64,000 nt of DNA. Source: a virus. Numbering within the stretch: the stretch's first letter is position 1; each line of letters opens with the position of its first letter. Both the position numbers and the translations under genes were made by a program. The notes under the pieces were generated by a model. That model saw only the letters and a list, made by a program, of their open reading frames with translations, ran no database searches and was not told the origin of the DNA. Of this stretch, positions 14,695 through 22,836 are shown piece after piece. Location of the stretch: positions 27,825 to 91,824 of the IMG/VR virus record IMGVR_UViG_3300036766_000317; one strand, written 5' to 3'.

Positions 14695-16106
14695 ATCAAA
14701 AAGAATGGGACGAATTGCGAGAACAGAATTATGCCTTACTACCAACTTCTTTTACCATGCTTCACAACAAACTACTTGAGGATGTGGGCTGTGAACCTGC
14801 TGTTTTCTTTTCCAAATTATTGGGCAAGGAACGATTTTACCTGTCAAAAAATCAATTAACTACTGACGGATTCTTTTATGAAACAATTGAACACATGGAA
14901 AAGAAAACCAAATTATCAAGACACCGACAAGATCGGTGTATAGACATCTTAGTGGAACGAGGATTACTGATTACCGATGTCAGAAAAGTAGGCATTGCTC
15001 CCCGAAGGTATTTTCAAATACGTCATGACGGTTTTGCAGGTATTGTCAAATCGATTTGTAAGGAATTTACAAATCCAGAAATTCCTGATACTTACAAAGA
15101 AGATGAACAAGGTTTGATTTGTAAGGAAGAGACAAATCGATTTGTAAAAACGGGACAACAAGAAAGAACTTATATAATAAAGAACAAATCTATTTTAAAT
15201 GCTAAAGCATATAGTGGCGGAAAACCGCCACAACAAAAAACAATACTTCCTAGGAAAGCAAACAATCCCTTAATCCTTGTTGATACTACAGAACCACCTC
15301 TGGCAAGACCCGAAGGGGTTAAGCCAAGGTTCAGTAAACTCCATAAGATTAAACGTCCTACTGTTACATTTGATATTCAACAGATTATCGATTACTGGAT
15401 TAAGAAGGGTCTTCCCGGACATAAAGAAGATTCAAAAGCCTTTGATCAAGCTGTTATCTTCATAACAAAAGCACTTAATAGTACATTGCTTGAGGATTAT
15501 CTTGATCCTAGATGGCATAATTTCTTTTTCTCTGTTGATACAATAAAACGAGCTATTGATAATTTTTACCTTGCTGCATTCGATAACAGATATGAACCAC
15601 TAAGTCTTAATACAAAACAACGATTGCAGACCATTCGACTGAAGGATTTTTTATACAATAGGCACTCCCCAGAGGATAGATATAAAAGCCATTTATTCTT
15701 ATATTTATCCAAACCTAAATTAGCAAGCGAATCAAAATACCTCGCTATGAAGGATGACCATACCTATTGTACAAAACTTGTTAATGAATGGTACCATCAA
15801 GAATTTGGCGGAGTAGTGACAGAGGTTTCCAGAAGTCAACAGAATTCGATGATACTTGTCGGCAGGAAATTGGAAGAGTTCCTTATGACTCATAAAGATA
15901 AATTACAAATGGATGAGGGAATGCAGATATACGGCAATCGTAATCCTCTAAACTTTCTTGCTGGACAGTTGCTAAGGTGTGCATCTAAGATGCTTAGAGA
16001 GAATGATGGATTACGGGCTATATTCAAGCCTAGTTGGCTTATATCGGAAAACATGCTCTCAGACCGTTTTGTTTATTTTCTCAAGTCAGAACGCATGATG
16101 AAGTAG
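14691..16106 (+). CDS. probable replication initiator (471 aa)
   Basis: A winged-helix-like N-terminus (about residues 15-110, related to the preceding gene) is followed by a linker whose coding DNA contains a cluster of GATTTGTAA-type repeats (15047-15150). The C-terminal region (from about 220) is helical, with no motif I recognise. This layout recalls lambda gene O, where the origin iterons lie within the initiator gene. The position just before the DnaB-type helicase supports a role in helicase recruitment. Function is inferred from architecture and context. Confidence 0.7.
   Translation: MNQKEWDELREQNYALLPTSFTMLHNKLLEDVGCEPAVFFSKLLGKERFYLSKNQLTTDGFFYETIEHMEKKTKLSRHRQDRCIDILVERGLLITDVRKVGIAPRRYFQIRHDGFAGIVKSICKEFTNPEIPDTYKEDEQGLICKEETNRFVKTGQQERTYIIKNKSILNAKAYSGGKPPQQKTILPRKANNPLILVDTTEPPLARPEGVKPRFSKLHKIKRPTVTFDIQQIIDYWIKKGLPGHKEDSKAFDQAVIFITKALNSTLLEDYLDPRWHNFFFSVDTIKRAIDNFYLAAFDNRYEPLSLNTKQRLQTIRLKDFLYNRHSPEDRYKSHLFLYLSKPKLASESKYLAMKDDHTYCTKLVNEWYHQEFGGVVTEVSRSQQNSMILVGRKLEEFLMTHKDKLQMDEGMQIYGNRNPLNFLAGQLLRCASKMLRENDGLRAIFKPSWLISENMLSDRFVYFLKSERMMK
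15047..15150 (+). repeat. iteron-like cluster, candidate replication origin
   Basis: GATTTGTAA occurs at 15053, 15116 and 15139 on the + strand and inverted at 15067-15075. The first two + copies extend to the 13-mer GATTTGTAAGGAA. Two copies of the palindrome CAAATCGATTTG lie at 15047-15058 and 15133-15144. The cluster is inside the probable initiator gene. Confidence 0.5.
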
Positions 16107-16161
16107 ATCGTTGACGGCAGATACTATTCCCGTAGTTATTCCGACACAGAAAAGAGGGTGT

Positions 16162-17685
16162 ATGATCACAATCGAGCACAAAGCTATCGACAATACTATT
16201 GAGCATCAAATTACCACTGCAATGATCATTTCCAACAGATTTGCGTCCGAAGTAAATGCAGTTTTTAATCCAGAGTACATGAGGAATACTTTTTGCAGAA
16301 TAATCTGTGTTTGGTGTACCGACTATTTTAACAAGTACAAAGAAGCTCCCGGTCTGCATATTAAGGACATCTACCTTGTAGAAAAAGATTCAGGAATGGC
16401 GAAAGCAGATGCCGAACTTATCGGGGATTTCTTAAAGAAACTAAGCGATCAATACTCTGAAGGTCAAGGTGTCAATGCTGACTATATTCGGGATGGGGCT
16501 TTTGACTACTTCAGAAAACGGGAATTGGAAATTAGAATCGAACAGGCCCAGAAGTTCCTGCTTGTCGGAAAAGTAGAAGAAGCCGGAGAAGCATTTGCCA
16601 AATACAAAAAGATCGCCTATCAAACATCAGGGTGGTTTAATCCATTTGATCATAAAGAAATGTTGGAGGTTTTCATTGATAATGATGAAGGCGTATTTAG
16701 ATACCCTGGAGCACTGGGTCGGGTTGTTGGTCCTATTGAGCGGGATTGGTTCATTGCCATTCTTGCTCCGTTCAAAAAGGGAAAAACCTTCTTCCTACAA
16801 GAAACGGCTGTTTGTGCAATATTTCAGAGTCTTAGAGTGGTGTTCATTTCATTGGAAATGAAGAAGAAAAACCTTAAAGAACGATTCTATAAACGATTGA
16901 CTGCTTTTGGGTCGAGAACAGGGGAGGATGTTTTCCTCATACCTGTTTTTGATTGCTCTCATAATCAAGAGGGAACTTGCACAAATCCGAAAAGAACAAA
17001 TAAATTATCCTTAGCCAATGAAGATGGAATTATTCCCCCTTATGATGTCGATAATTCTTACCGTATCTGTACTTTTTGTAGAGAGCACATGCTTCCTGAT
17101 TATAAAATGACCATTTGGTACGAGACTGTGGAAGCTCCTCAATTTGCATTAAAAGATGTCCGTCATCATTTGGACGGAACAAAAATTCAATATGGAGACA
17201 TGATTCGGTTTATCAGTTACCCCCGCTTTCTTGCAGGAATTGATGATATTCGTAGAGACTTACAAATATTGGAACAGCATGAAGGCTTCATACCCGATCT
17301 GGTGGTTGTAGATTATGCCGACATTCTCAAGATGGGAAAAGGGGACAAACGAAATGAGATTGATGATATTTGGAAAAGACTAGCTTCAATGGCAGCGGAG
17401 CGTCATTGTATCGTATTCACAGCAAGTCAAGGCACTCGTGGTTCTATCTATAAAAGTGATATGAGTCAGGACGATCTTGCAGAGTGGATTGGGAAACTGG
17501 GTCACGTTGATATTTTTATGGGTTTGAATCAAAGTCCGAAAGAAAAGGAAAATAAAATAATTCGTGTTAATGTATTAGTGCATCGACATAAGGAAGCTGA
17601 TGAAAAGGTATCGGCTACACTTCTCCAACAACTTGAGTTGGGACAATTCAGTTTAGACAGCGAGTTGACGCGGAGAGTTTCCTAA
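16162..17685 (+). CDS. DnaB-type replicative helicase (507 aa)
   Basis: Unwinds DNA at the fork. RecA-fold core with a Walker A-like APFKKGKTF near residues 203-211 (a GKT loop with KK before it rather than the usual GxxxxGKT) and Walker B VVVDYADIL near 382-390. The N-terminal domain is helical. An insertion between the two Walker motifs carries paired cysteines (CSHNQEGTC, then CTFC), a probable zinc site not usual in cellular DnaB. The ATG at 16162 is preceded by GAGGGTG; a TTG at 16111 lacks a site. Confidence 0.8.
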   Translation: MITIEHKAIDNTIEHQITTAMIISNRFASEVNAVFNPEYMRNTFCRIICVWCTDYFNKYKEAPGLHIKDIYLVEKDSGMAKADAELIGDFLKKLSDQYSEGQGVNADYIRDGAFDYFRKRELEIRIEQAQKFLLVGKVEEAGEAFAKYKKIAYQTSGWFNPFDHKEMLEVFIDNDEGVFRYPGALGRVVGPIERDWFIAILAPFKKGKTFFLQETAVCAIFQSLRVVFISLEMKKKNLKERFYKRLTAFGSRTGEDVFLIPVFDCSHNQEGTCTNPKRTNKLSLANEDGIIPPYDVDNSYRICTFCREHMLPDYKMTIWYETVEAPQFALKDVRHHLDGTKIQYGDMIRFISYPRFLAGIDDIRRDLQILEQHEGFIPDLVVVDYADILKMGKGDKRNEIDDIWKRLASMAAERHCIVFTASQGTRGSIYKSDMSQDDLAEWIGKLGHVDIFMGLNQSPKEKENKIIRVNVLVHRHKEADEKVSATLLQQLELGQFSLDSELTRRVS

Positions 17686-17686
17686 G

Positions 17687-17872
17687 ATGCCTTTCATAAA
17701 ATATACAAAATGTCCTGAAAAAGGACCATCTAGGAAAGCATGGGATGTATTTGTAAAGAAATACGGAACCCCTACATCAATAGTCTTCCACGCCCTTTGT
17801 CAGAAAGCCCCATATTGGGCTGCTAATATAAATGGAAAGATAGAAATAGTAAAACCCGAGGAAATTAAGTAA
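17687..17872 (+). CDS. hypothetical protein (61 aa)
   Basis: Small basic protein starting one base after the helicase stop, with GGAGAG just upstream. No family recognised. Two cysteines are present but no clear zinc site. Confidence 0.6.
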   Translation: MPFIKYTKCPEKGPSRKAWDVFVKKYGTPTSIVFHALCQKAPYWAANINGKIEIVKPEEIK

Positions 17873-17946
17873 CTTGGTAAAAATTGGGAAAAAATTTAAT
17901 TTTCGTCCACAAATCAGAAAGTCAAAATTCAATAGAAAGGAAGTTT

Positions 17947-18135
17947 ATGAAAATCAGTGTTTCTATCAGAAAAACAATACAGGAAGATCCTTACGAGCCT
18001 TTCTCGGTAGAACTTTCCCTTGAAAAAACCCTGCCTGAGAATTATAAAGATAATCAAATTATGACAGCCCAGGAAGATATCTCTCTCCTACTTCAAGAAA
18101 CTATTGACAATATTATTAAAGAAAGGAAACGATAA
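17947..18135 (+). CDS. hypothetical protein (62 aa)
   Basis: Short protein with an N-terminal strand (MKISVSIRKTI) and an acidic helical end. The ATG at 17947 follows AAAGGAAG. It ends two bases before queD, so it may be co-expressed with the deazaguanine genes. Role unknown. Confidence 0.6.
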   Translation: MKISVSIRKTIQEDPYEPFSVELSLEKTLPENYKDNQIMTAQEDISLLLQETIDNIIKERKR

Positions 18136-18137
18136 TT

Positions 18138-18521
18138 ATGATTTCCATATGTAAGGTATTTACTTTTGAAGCAGCTCATTTTCTCCCATATCATTTGGGA
18201 AAGTGTAAAAACCTTCATGGGCATGGTTTTCGATTAGAAGTAGAAATAAGCGGAGTGCCGAAGAAAGGAGATAAAGATCCTGCTAAAGGTATGATTATGG
18301 ACTTTAGTAGACTTAAAGAAATAGTCAATGGTCTTATCATTGATAGATTAGATCATACCGAACTTAACAAATGCTTTATAAACCCTACAGCAGAAACTAT
18401 GGTACTCAAATTTGCTGCCATGTTGAAATCTTCTTTCACAGCCAATAACTGTAGAGTAAATTTGGAAAGAGTCCGTTTATACGAGACGGCTACTTCCTAT
18501 GCTGAATGGAGGAAATTATGA
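18138..18521 (+). CDS. queD: QueD, 6-carboxytetrahydropterin synthase
   Basis: Converts dihydroneopterin triphosphate to 6-carboxy-tetrahydropterin, the second step to preQ0. Zinc-ligand histidines H14, H27 and H29 (FEAAHF and HGHG), catalytic Cys23 (GKCKNLHG), the D72/H73 pair in RLDHTELN and the PTAE motif are all visible. The 127-residue length is normal for the family. It overlaps queE by ATGA. In phages this enzyme supplies 7-deazaguanine bases for DNA. Confidence 0.95.
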   Translation: MISICKVFTFEAAHFLPYHLGKCKNLHGHGFRLEVEISGVPKKGDKDPAKGMIMDFSRLKEIVNGLIIDRLDHTELNKCFINPTAETMVLKFAAMLKSSFTANNCRVNLERVRLYETATSYAEWRKL

Positions 18522-19180
18522 GAGTGAATCAATTATTTCAATCGATAAATGGGGAAGTTTGTAGTTCTGGACAAGGATCAATCTGCACATTCATTCGGCT
18601 CCAAGGGTGCAATTTCCATTGCAAATGGTGTGACACGTCTCCTTCTCTAAATTCAGAAGGAGGCTATGAAATCTTTGTGGATGAAATTTTGCGAGAGATT
18701 AAAAGACTTCCTGTGTATACCCCAAACGTCACAATCACAGGAGGGGAACCTCTTCTACAAAAAGGGGAGCTAGCCACACTAGTACGAGGACTCATTACCC
18801 AGAACTACAAAGTTTCTTTAGAAACAAACGGCTCGTTATCTTGGATGACGATCCCCATACCATGCTCGATTGTGATGGACATTAAGCCACCTAGTTCAGG
18901 CATCAAAGATTTTGACAACTATAGAGAAAAGGCACTAATCAATGCCTCATATTTAGGAAGTAATGATTGGCTGAAATTACCAATACAAGACGAAACCGAC
19001 TTCCTTTTTGCTGTATCAGAAAGAAGAATCTTATTGGGATTAGGAAAGATGCAAGCCAAAATAGCTTTTTCCGCAGTAGCCCCGTTGACTCCCAAAGAAT
19101 TACTTAGTTGGCTTTTCAAAGAAAACATCGGAGATGCTGTCCTGAATATACAAATTCACAAGTTAATTAATGTGTCGTAA
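18518..19180 (+). CDS. queE: QueE, 7-carboxy-7-deazaguanine synthase (radical SAM)
   Basis: Radical-SAM enzyme that contracts the pterin ring to make 7-carboxy-7-deazaguanine. The cluster motif C31-x3-C35-x2-C38 (CNFHCKWC) and the SAM-binding TGGEPLLQ near residues 75-83 are intact. Length is 220 residues. The ATG at 18518 overlaps the queD stop and has GGAGG upstream. It needs SAM and Mg2+; its product is the QueC substrate. Confidence 0.93.
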   Translation: MRVNQLFQSINGEVCSSGQGSICTFIRLQGCNFHCKWCDTSPSLNSEGGYEIFVDEILREIKRLPVYTPNVTITGGEPLLQKGELATLVRGLITQNYKVSLETNGSLSWMTIPIPCSIVMDIKPPSSGIKDFDNYREKALINASYLGSNDWLKLPIQDETDFLFAVSERRILLGLGKMQAKIAFSAVAPLTPKELLSWLFKENIGDAVLNIQIHKLINVS

Positions 19181-19240
19181 CGGGAACTTACAGGCATATC
19201 TATCTTTTATTGAAAATTGTGTGGAAATGTAAAAATATCA

Positions 19241-19249
19241 TGATATAAT
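19241..19249 (+). promoter_or_regulatory. extended -10 promoter
   Basis: TGATATAAT, an extended -10 (TGn plus TATAAT at 19244-19249) with no good -35. It lies in the intergenic region before the gene at 19321. Confidence 0.55.
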
Positions 19250-19320
19250 CAAGGCAAAGGACAAAGGGAAGGCATTGTGCATTCCGAAATTAATTCAATC
19301 AACAGTAAGGAGGAAGAAAG

Positions 19321-19923
19321 ATGGACTTAGCAAAATTGGATTTTGAAGTGTTGAAGGAGATGGCCAAAGAACTCAATAAGGCCACCTACGACAAGGACGG
19401 GGCCGCTACTCTGTTCTTGGCAAAGAAGCTGAAGACAATCGCCGTAACAAAGGAACTCCTCGCCACCGCATTTGATGCTGCAATCCAAGGTATTGTCGAA
19501 GCCGAACTTGCGGACAAACTGCCCGAAGAAATCATCGATTACTACAACGAGAACTTTGTCGATGAAGAGGGGGCTGAGGCAGAGAAAGCGGCAGAACCAG
19601 CTCCGGCGAAAGAGAAAACGACTGCGAAAGCTCCGGTCAAGGAGAAAGCCGCAGCGGCGCCGAAAGCTGAGAAGCCTGCTAAAGAGAAGAAAGTAAAGGC
19701 AGCAGTCGAACTCTCCTGTTTCGGCCACAAGATCGGCTCTCAGGCGGCAGCCCTTGATGATCTACTGGCTCCGGGCAAGCCGATTTCTCTTGAAGAGCTG
19801 TCTAAGAAGTCGGGACGTTCCCTTCTTGGTGTGAAAAGTCATATCAAGCATCTCCAGGACGCCCGCAAGCTCGTCATTGAATCCAAAGACGGCACATACA
19901 CGTTTAAGCCGGCAAAGAAATAA
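19321..19923 (+). CDS. Lys/Ala-rich protein with C-terminal HTH-like domain (200 aa)
   Basis: A helical N-terminal 85 residues are followed by a low-complexity Lys/Ala/Glu/Pro linker (about 85-130). The C-terminal domain (SCFGHKIGSQ, then LEELSKKSGRSLLGVKSHIK) looks like a winged helix-turn-helix. This resembles basic chromatin-type DNA-binding proteins. It has its own promoter, a strong AAGGAGG site and a terminator, so it is likely abundant. It is richer in G+C than its neighbours, like the Lys/Ala-rich gene at 805. Confidence 0.75.
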   Translation: MDLAKLDFEVLKEMAKELNKATYDKDGAATLFLAKKLKTIAVTKELLATAFDAAIQGIVEAELADKLPEEIIDYYNENFVDEEGAEAEKAAEPAPAKEKTTAKAPVKEKAAAAPKAEKPAKEKKVKAAVELSCFGHKIGSQAAALDDLLAPGKPISLEELSKKSGRSLLGVKSHIKHLQDARKLVIESKDGTYTFKPAKK

Positions 19924-19941
19924 CACGATCCGGCACCGGTA

Positions 19942-19975
19942 GAGGGGGCTGCAATGTCGGGCCCCCTCGTTTTCT
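19942..19975 (+). terminator. intrinsic terminator
   Basis: Perfect 8-bp stem GAGGGGGC/GCCCCCTC (19942-19949 with 19961-19968) followed by GTTTTCTTC. It separates the Lys/Ala-rich gene from folE, though folE may be partly read through from upstream. Confidence 0.75.
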
Positions 19976-19989
19976 TCGAGGAGTATTCA

Positions 19990-20574
19990 ATGAATGAGCA
20001 CCTTATTCAGGAACTGATGGTTGGGATTTTAAGAGACGGTTTAGGATTGGATCTGCAAGATCCTAATCTTTCCGGAACCCCAGGAAGAATTGCTAAGATG
20101 TATTGCCACGAGTTGTTTTCTGGACTGAATGAAGAGCCACCTATTATAACTACTTTTCCTAACACAGAAAAATATGACGAGATGGTGTTTATAGATAATA
20201 TCCCTTTTGTTTCTGTGTGTTCACACCATTTGCTTCCTTTTTCCGGTCTTGCTTTTTTCCTTTATATCTCCCAATTCAAACTTGCCGGAGCATCTAAGAT
20301 GCCTCGTATCATACAGTATTGGGCCAGTCGTCCCCAACTACAAGAAAGACTAACCCAACAGATTGTTAATCATTTTGTAGAAGCGGTGCAGCCTCTCGGA
20401 GCCATGCTTGTTATGCGGGCAACTCACGGATGTATGGCTTGTCGGGGAGTAAAAACAGGAAACAGAACAGGGATGATGACCAGTAAAGTAGTTGGTAATT
20501 TCAAAGACAATCCCGAAACAAGAAGGGAAGCTCTTGACTTAATCTCAATTTCCATTAAACTATCAGGAGCATAA
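19990..20574 (+). CDS. folE: FolE, GTP cyclohydrolase I
   Basis: Opens the imidazole ring of GTP to give dihydroneopterin triphosphate, the entry step for deazaguanine synthesis. Zinc and catalytic residues are present: C77, H79 and H80 in VCSHHLLPFSG, and H146/C148 in ATHGCMACRG. The 194-residue length fits type I FolE. The ATG at 19990 follows GAGGAG. It is separated from queD/queE by one regulated gene, so the pathway is not a single simple operon. Confidence 0.93.
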   Translation: MNEHLIQELMVGILRDGLGLDLQDPNLSGTPGRIAKMYCHELFSGLNEEPPIITTFPNTEKYDEMVFIDNIPFVSVCSHHLLPFSGLAFFLYISQFKLAGASKMPRIIQYWASRPQLQERLTQQIVNHFVEAVQPLGAMLVMRATHGCMACRGVKTGNRTGMMTSKVVGNFKDNPETRREALDLISISIKLSGA

Positions 20575-20596
20575 TTATTATAGGAGGATAGGACAC

Positions 20597-20827
20597 ATGG
20601 AATACATTTCAGTGGAATCTTCCAACATAGAAAAGATCGGATACGACGATCAAAAGAGACAATTTCACATCCTCTTCCTCAAGAAAATCCATTACATCTA
20701 TTATGATGTACCTGTAAAAACGTATGAAGAATTTCTAGCCAGCGATAGCAAGGGCCGATTCTTTGCTCAGTTTATCAAGGGTATGTATGCCTATCAAAAT
20801 GTAACCGGGCAAGTGGAGACGGACTGA
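20597..20827 (+). CDS. KTSC-domain protein (76 aa)
   Basis: Matches the KTSC pattern: VESSNIEKIGYD at the start, a central HYIYYDVP and a final GRFFAQFIKGMYAY. KTSC domains are small beta-alpha folds found alone or fused to nucleic-acid enzymes; their role is not established. AGGAGGATAGG precedes the ATG. The stop overlaps the start of the radical-SAM gene. Confidence 0.8.
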   Translation: MEYISVESSNIEKIGYDDQKRQFHILFLKKIHYIYYDVPVKTYEEFLASDSKGRFFAQFIKGMYAYQNVTGQVETD

Positions 20828-21852
20828 TGAAGGAAATCAACCACATAACCAAGGCGGAAATTTTATGGTCCCGAACCTGCCCCCTATCCTGTTCTTACTG
20901 TGCTATAGCAGACGGTAGAAGGAATACAGTACTGCTTACAGAATGGTTTAGGGGCATTGATCAACTGAAGCAATTAGGATGTTCTTTCCTTGCCTTATAT
21001 GGGGCGGAACCACTGGCGGACTTCGATAAACTTCCCGAAGTTATTGAGTTTTCAGAAACAATAGGCATACACACCACAGTCATTACAAGTGGCTGTGTGC
21101 CCGATTTAAATAGTAAATTATACTCCTTATATAGTAAAGGACTTCGTTCCATAACAACGTCTTTTGATATCAATCCTTCTGACAATTACAGCAAGCGAAA
21201 GACCAATCAAGCCTTAAACGTGATTGATTACTTCCGATCCCTCGGACCTGTTCGGGATTCCGCTATAGTTGTCACCCTCACAAAAGAAAACTATCATCTT
21301 CTTCCTGATGTCATTCAATTTATGTCCGATAAAGACATCTGGACATTCTTTGATCTTATTCATCCCGATAGAGGACAACCCGGATCGAAAGTAAAGAATA
21401 CCGATCTTGATCTTCTATTCAAGAAGGAAGACTTTGCTCCTCTATTAAATGTTCTACAGAAGGTGGGGGAGATGAAAAAGAAAGGATATCTGTGCCATTC
21501 TAGTTATCATTTCTTTGAAACAATGAAGCTTGTCGGGGCCTATATGCAGACGATTCCCGATTCTCCTATAGCCCCTTACATTTGGAACTGTTCTGATTAC
21601 GATTGTTTTCCGTCTTGGGTGACGGTGGATTGCCAGGGGGATGTCCTCCCTTGCGATGATTTTTATACAACAGATGCTCCCATCATCAAAGTCTGGGAGA
21701 TAGCAGATCTATGGGATAAGTTTTGTAAGATTTGGAAACCTATTGTAAAAGAAAGATGTCCCGGATGTTTGTGGAATACTCATATCGACTCTCATTTAAT
21801 CAAACGTGGTCTATTACCAATGGATCAATATATTCATGGGATAACCAACTAA
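20827..21852 (+). CDS. radical-SAM protein with SPASM-like C-terminus (341 aa)
   Basis: A second radical-SAM enzyme, distinct from QueE. The cluster motif C-x3-C-x2-C (CPLSCSYC, near residues 18-25) and a GAEP motif for SAM binding near residue 58 are visible. The C-terminal 80 residues contain several cysteines (CQGDVLPCDDF, then CPGCLW), as in SPASM/twitch domains that hold an auxiliary Fe-S cluster. The substrate is unknown. Its place between folE and queC makes a role in modifying the deazaguanine base attractive, but a peptide or nucleotide substrate is also possible. Confidence 0.8.
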   Translation: MKEINHITKAEILWSRTCPLSCSYCAIADGRRNTVLLTEWFRGIDQLKQLGCSFLALYGAEPLADFDKLPEVIEFSETIGIHTTVITSGCVPDLNSKLYSLYSKGLRSITTSFDINPSDNYSKRKTNQALNVIDYFRSLGPVRDSAIVVTLTKENYHLLPDVIQFMSDKDIWTFFDLIHPDRGQPGSKVKNTDLDLLFKKEDFAPLLNVLQKVGEMKKKGYLCHSSYHFFETMKLVGAYMQTIPDSPIAPYIWNCSDYDCFPSWVTVDCQGDVLPCDDFYTTDAPIIKVWEIADLWDKFCKIWKPIVKERCPGCLWNTHIDSHLIKRGLLPMDQYIHGITN

Positions 21853-21867
21853 GAAGGGAGAAAACTA

Positions 21868-22041
21868 ATGCCAACAATGTACATAACTCTATGGAATCAA
21901 CATGATCAAGAGGTTATTGCCCCCTACACTTATGGAAAGAATGGAAAGAAATCTCGAAAACCTAAACCAGTAAAACTATCCACATGGCAGAAGATACAGG
22001 ACGGGTACATAGACCTCTGGAATATGTTAAGAGGCAAATAA
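21868..22041 (+). CDS. hypothetical protein (57 aa)
   Basis: Small basic protein with several Trp/Tyr residues. GAAGGGAG lies before the ATG. No family recognised. It sits between the second radical-SAM gene and a short helical protein. Confidence 0.6.
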   Translation: MPTMYITLWNQHDQEVIAPYTYGKNGKKSRKPKPVKLSTWQKIQDGYIDLWNMLRGK

Positions 22042-22059
22042 GATTGTCAAGAGGTCTTC

Positions 22060-22302
22060 ATGTCCAACGAAAACTTAGACAGAAGTAACCCAACCAAATT
22101 CATACAGTATATGAGAGAGAACCCTTTCTACTTTGAAGATATCTTCAAAGTACCATTCTCAATGGATAATGCTAAAAAGGCTATAACAGAACTACGGGTG
22201 TTTGTGGGCAAGTCTGAAGGTAAAAAAGAAACAGCCCGAAAACTGGAACGTGCCCACAGAAAAAGAATAGAAAAACGATATGAAAAGAACAACCACCCAT
22301 AG
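22060..22302 (+). CDS. hypothetical helical protein (80 aa)
   Basis: Charged, helical; the C-terminal third is Lys/Arg/Glu-rich. CAAGAGGTC lies just before the ATG. Its 3' end overlaps a possible tiny cysteine-containing gene. Role unknown. Confidence 0.6.
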   Translation: MSNENLDRSNPTKFIQYMRENPFYFEDIFKVPFSMDNAKKAITELRVFVGKSEGKKETARKLERAHRKRIEKRYEKNNHP

Positions 22303-22417
22303 AGGATTACGAGAATGGAGATGTTGTGGATTTCTTTGGCAATTACTTCTATCAAGACGATATCCCGACAGAGCATTGTGGAATCCGATTTGCCCCAAAT
22401 GTGGTTCTACATGGTAA
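22280..22417 (+). CDS. possible small zinc-binding protein (45 aa)
   Basis: Short reading frame with an early CC pair and a C-terminal CPKCGSTW, which looks like half or a whole zinc ribbon. The ribosome site is weak and the start overlaps the previous gene by 23 bp, so it may be coupled or may be spurious. Confidence 0.4.
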   Translation: MKRTTTHRGLREWRCCGFLWQLLLSRRYPDRALWNPICPKCGSTW

Positions 22418-22430
22418 TAAGTAAAAGATT

Positions 22431-22439
22431 TGTTATACT
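22431..22439 (+). promoter_or_regulatory. extended -10 promoter
   Basis: TGTTATACT: TGn followed by TATACT at 22434-22439, without a clear -35. It sits 27 bp before the ATG of the histone H1-like gene. Confidence 0.5.
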
Positions 22440-22465
22440 TAAATAAAAGAAAGGAGGAATCGAAT

Positions 22466-22636
22466 ATGACATTGGAGAAACAGGTTCAGGACATGATCGA
22501 TATTTTGGTTGCAAGTAAAACTGAAGCTGTCAGTGCAGACAAAGGCAACAAGACTGCGGCAAAGCGTCTTCGGGCCAGTAATGCCCTTTTACTGCCGATT
22601 ATCAAAGCAGTAAAGGCTCAATCCCTTGGGAAGTAA
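22466..22636 (+). CDS. histone H1-like small protein (56 aa)
   Basis: Resembles the small bacterial/phage histone H1-like (Hc1-type) proteins: two helices with a KGNKTAAKRLRAS core. Such proteins may coat or compact DNA. It has its own promoter, an AAAGGAGG site and a terminator, all suggesting strong expression. The assignment rests on the core motif only. Confidence 0.6.
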   Translation: MTLEKQVQDMIDILVASKTEAVSADKGNKTAAKRLRASNALLLPIIKAVKAQSLGK

Positions 22637-22644
22637 CGAATTGT

Positions 22645-22720
22645 AGGGGCGGTGCCCAATAGTGGGAGATCAAAGCGTACAATGGGATGGATCGATCCCC
22701 TCACCGCCCCTGCTTTTATT
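22645..22720 (+). terminator. intrinsic terminator with long loop
   Basis: Perfect 10-bp stem AGGGGCGGTG/CACCGCCCCT (22645-22654 with 22702-22711) followed by GCTTTTATT. The 47-base loop could fold further. Confidence 0.7.
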
Positions 22721-22734
22721 AAAGGAAGAGGAAG

Positions 22735-22836
22735 ATGGTTCCTTTGCTAAATGACTTCTATCTTCTGGAACCAAAATTCTTTAGTGAAGATGCTTTGATG
22801 GCTTACTACAAAAAGGCTTATGAGGTATGGGTATGA
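22735..22836 (+). CDS. possible leader peptide upstream of queC (33 aa)
   Basis: Short frame from an ATG preceded by AAAGGAAGAGGAAG, ending four bases into queC (stop inside the queC start region). It could be a small protein or a coupling leader that brings ribosomes to queC, whose own site is modest. Confidence 0.5.
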   Translation: MVPLLNDFYLLEPKFFSEDALMAYYKKAYEVWV

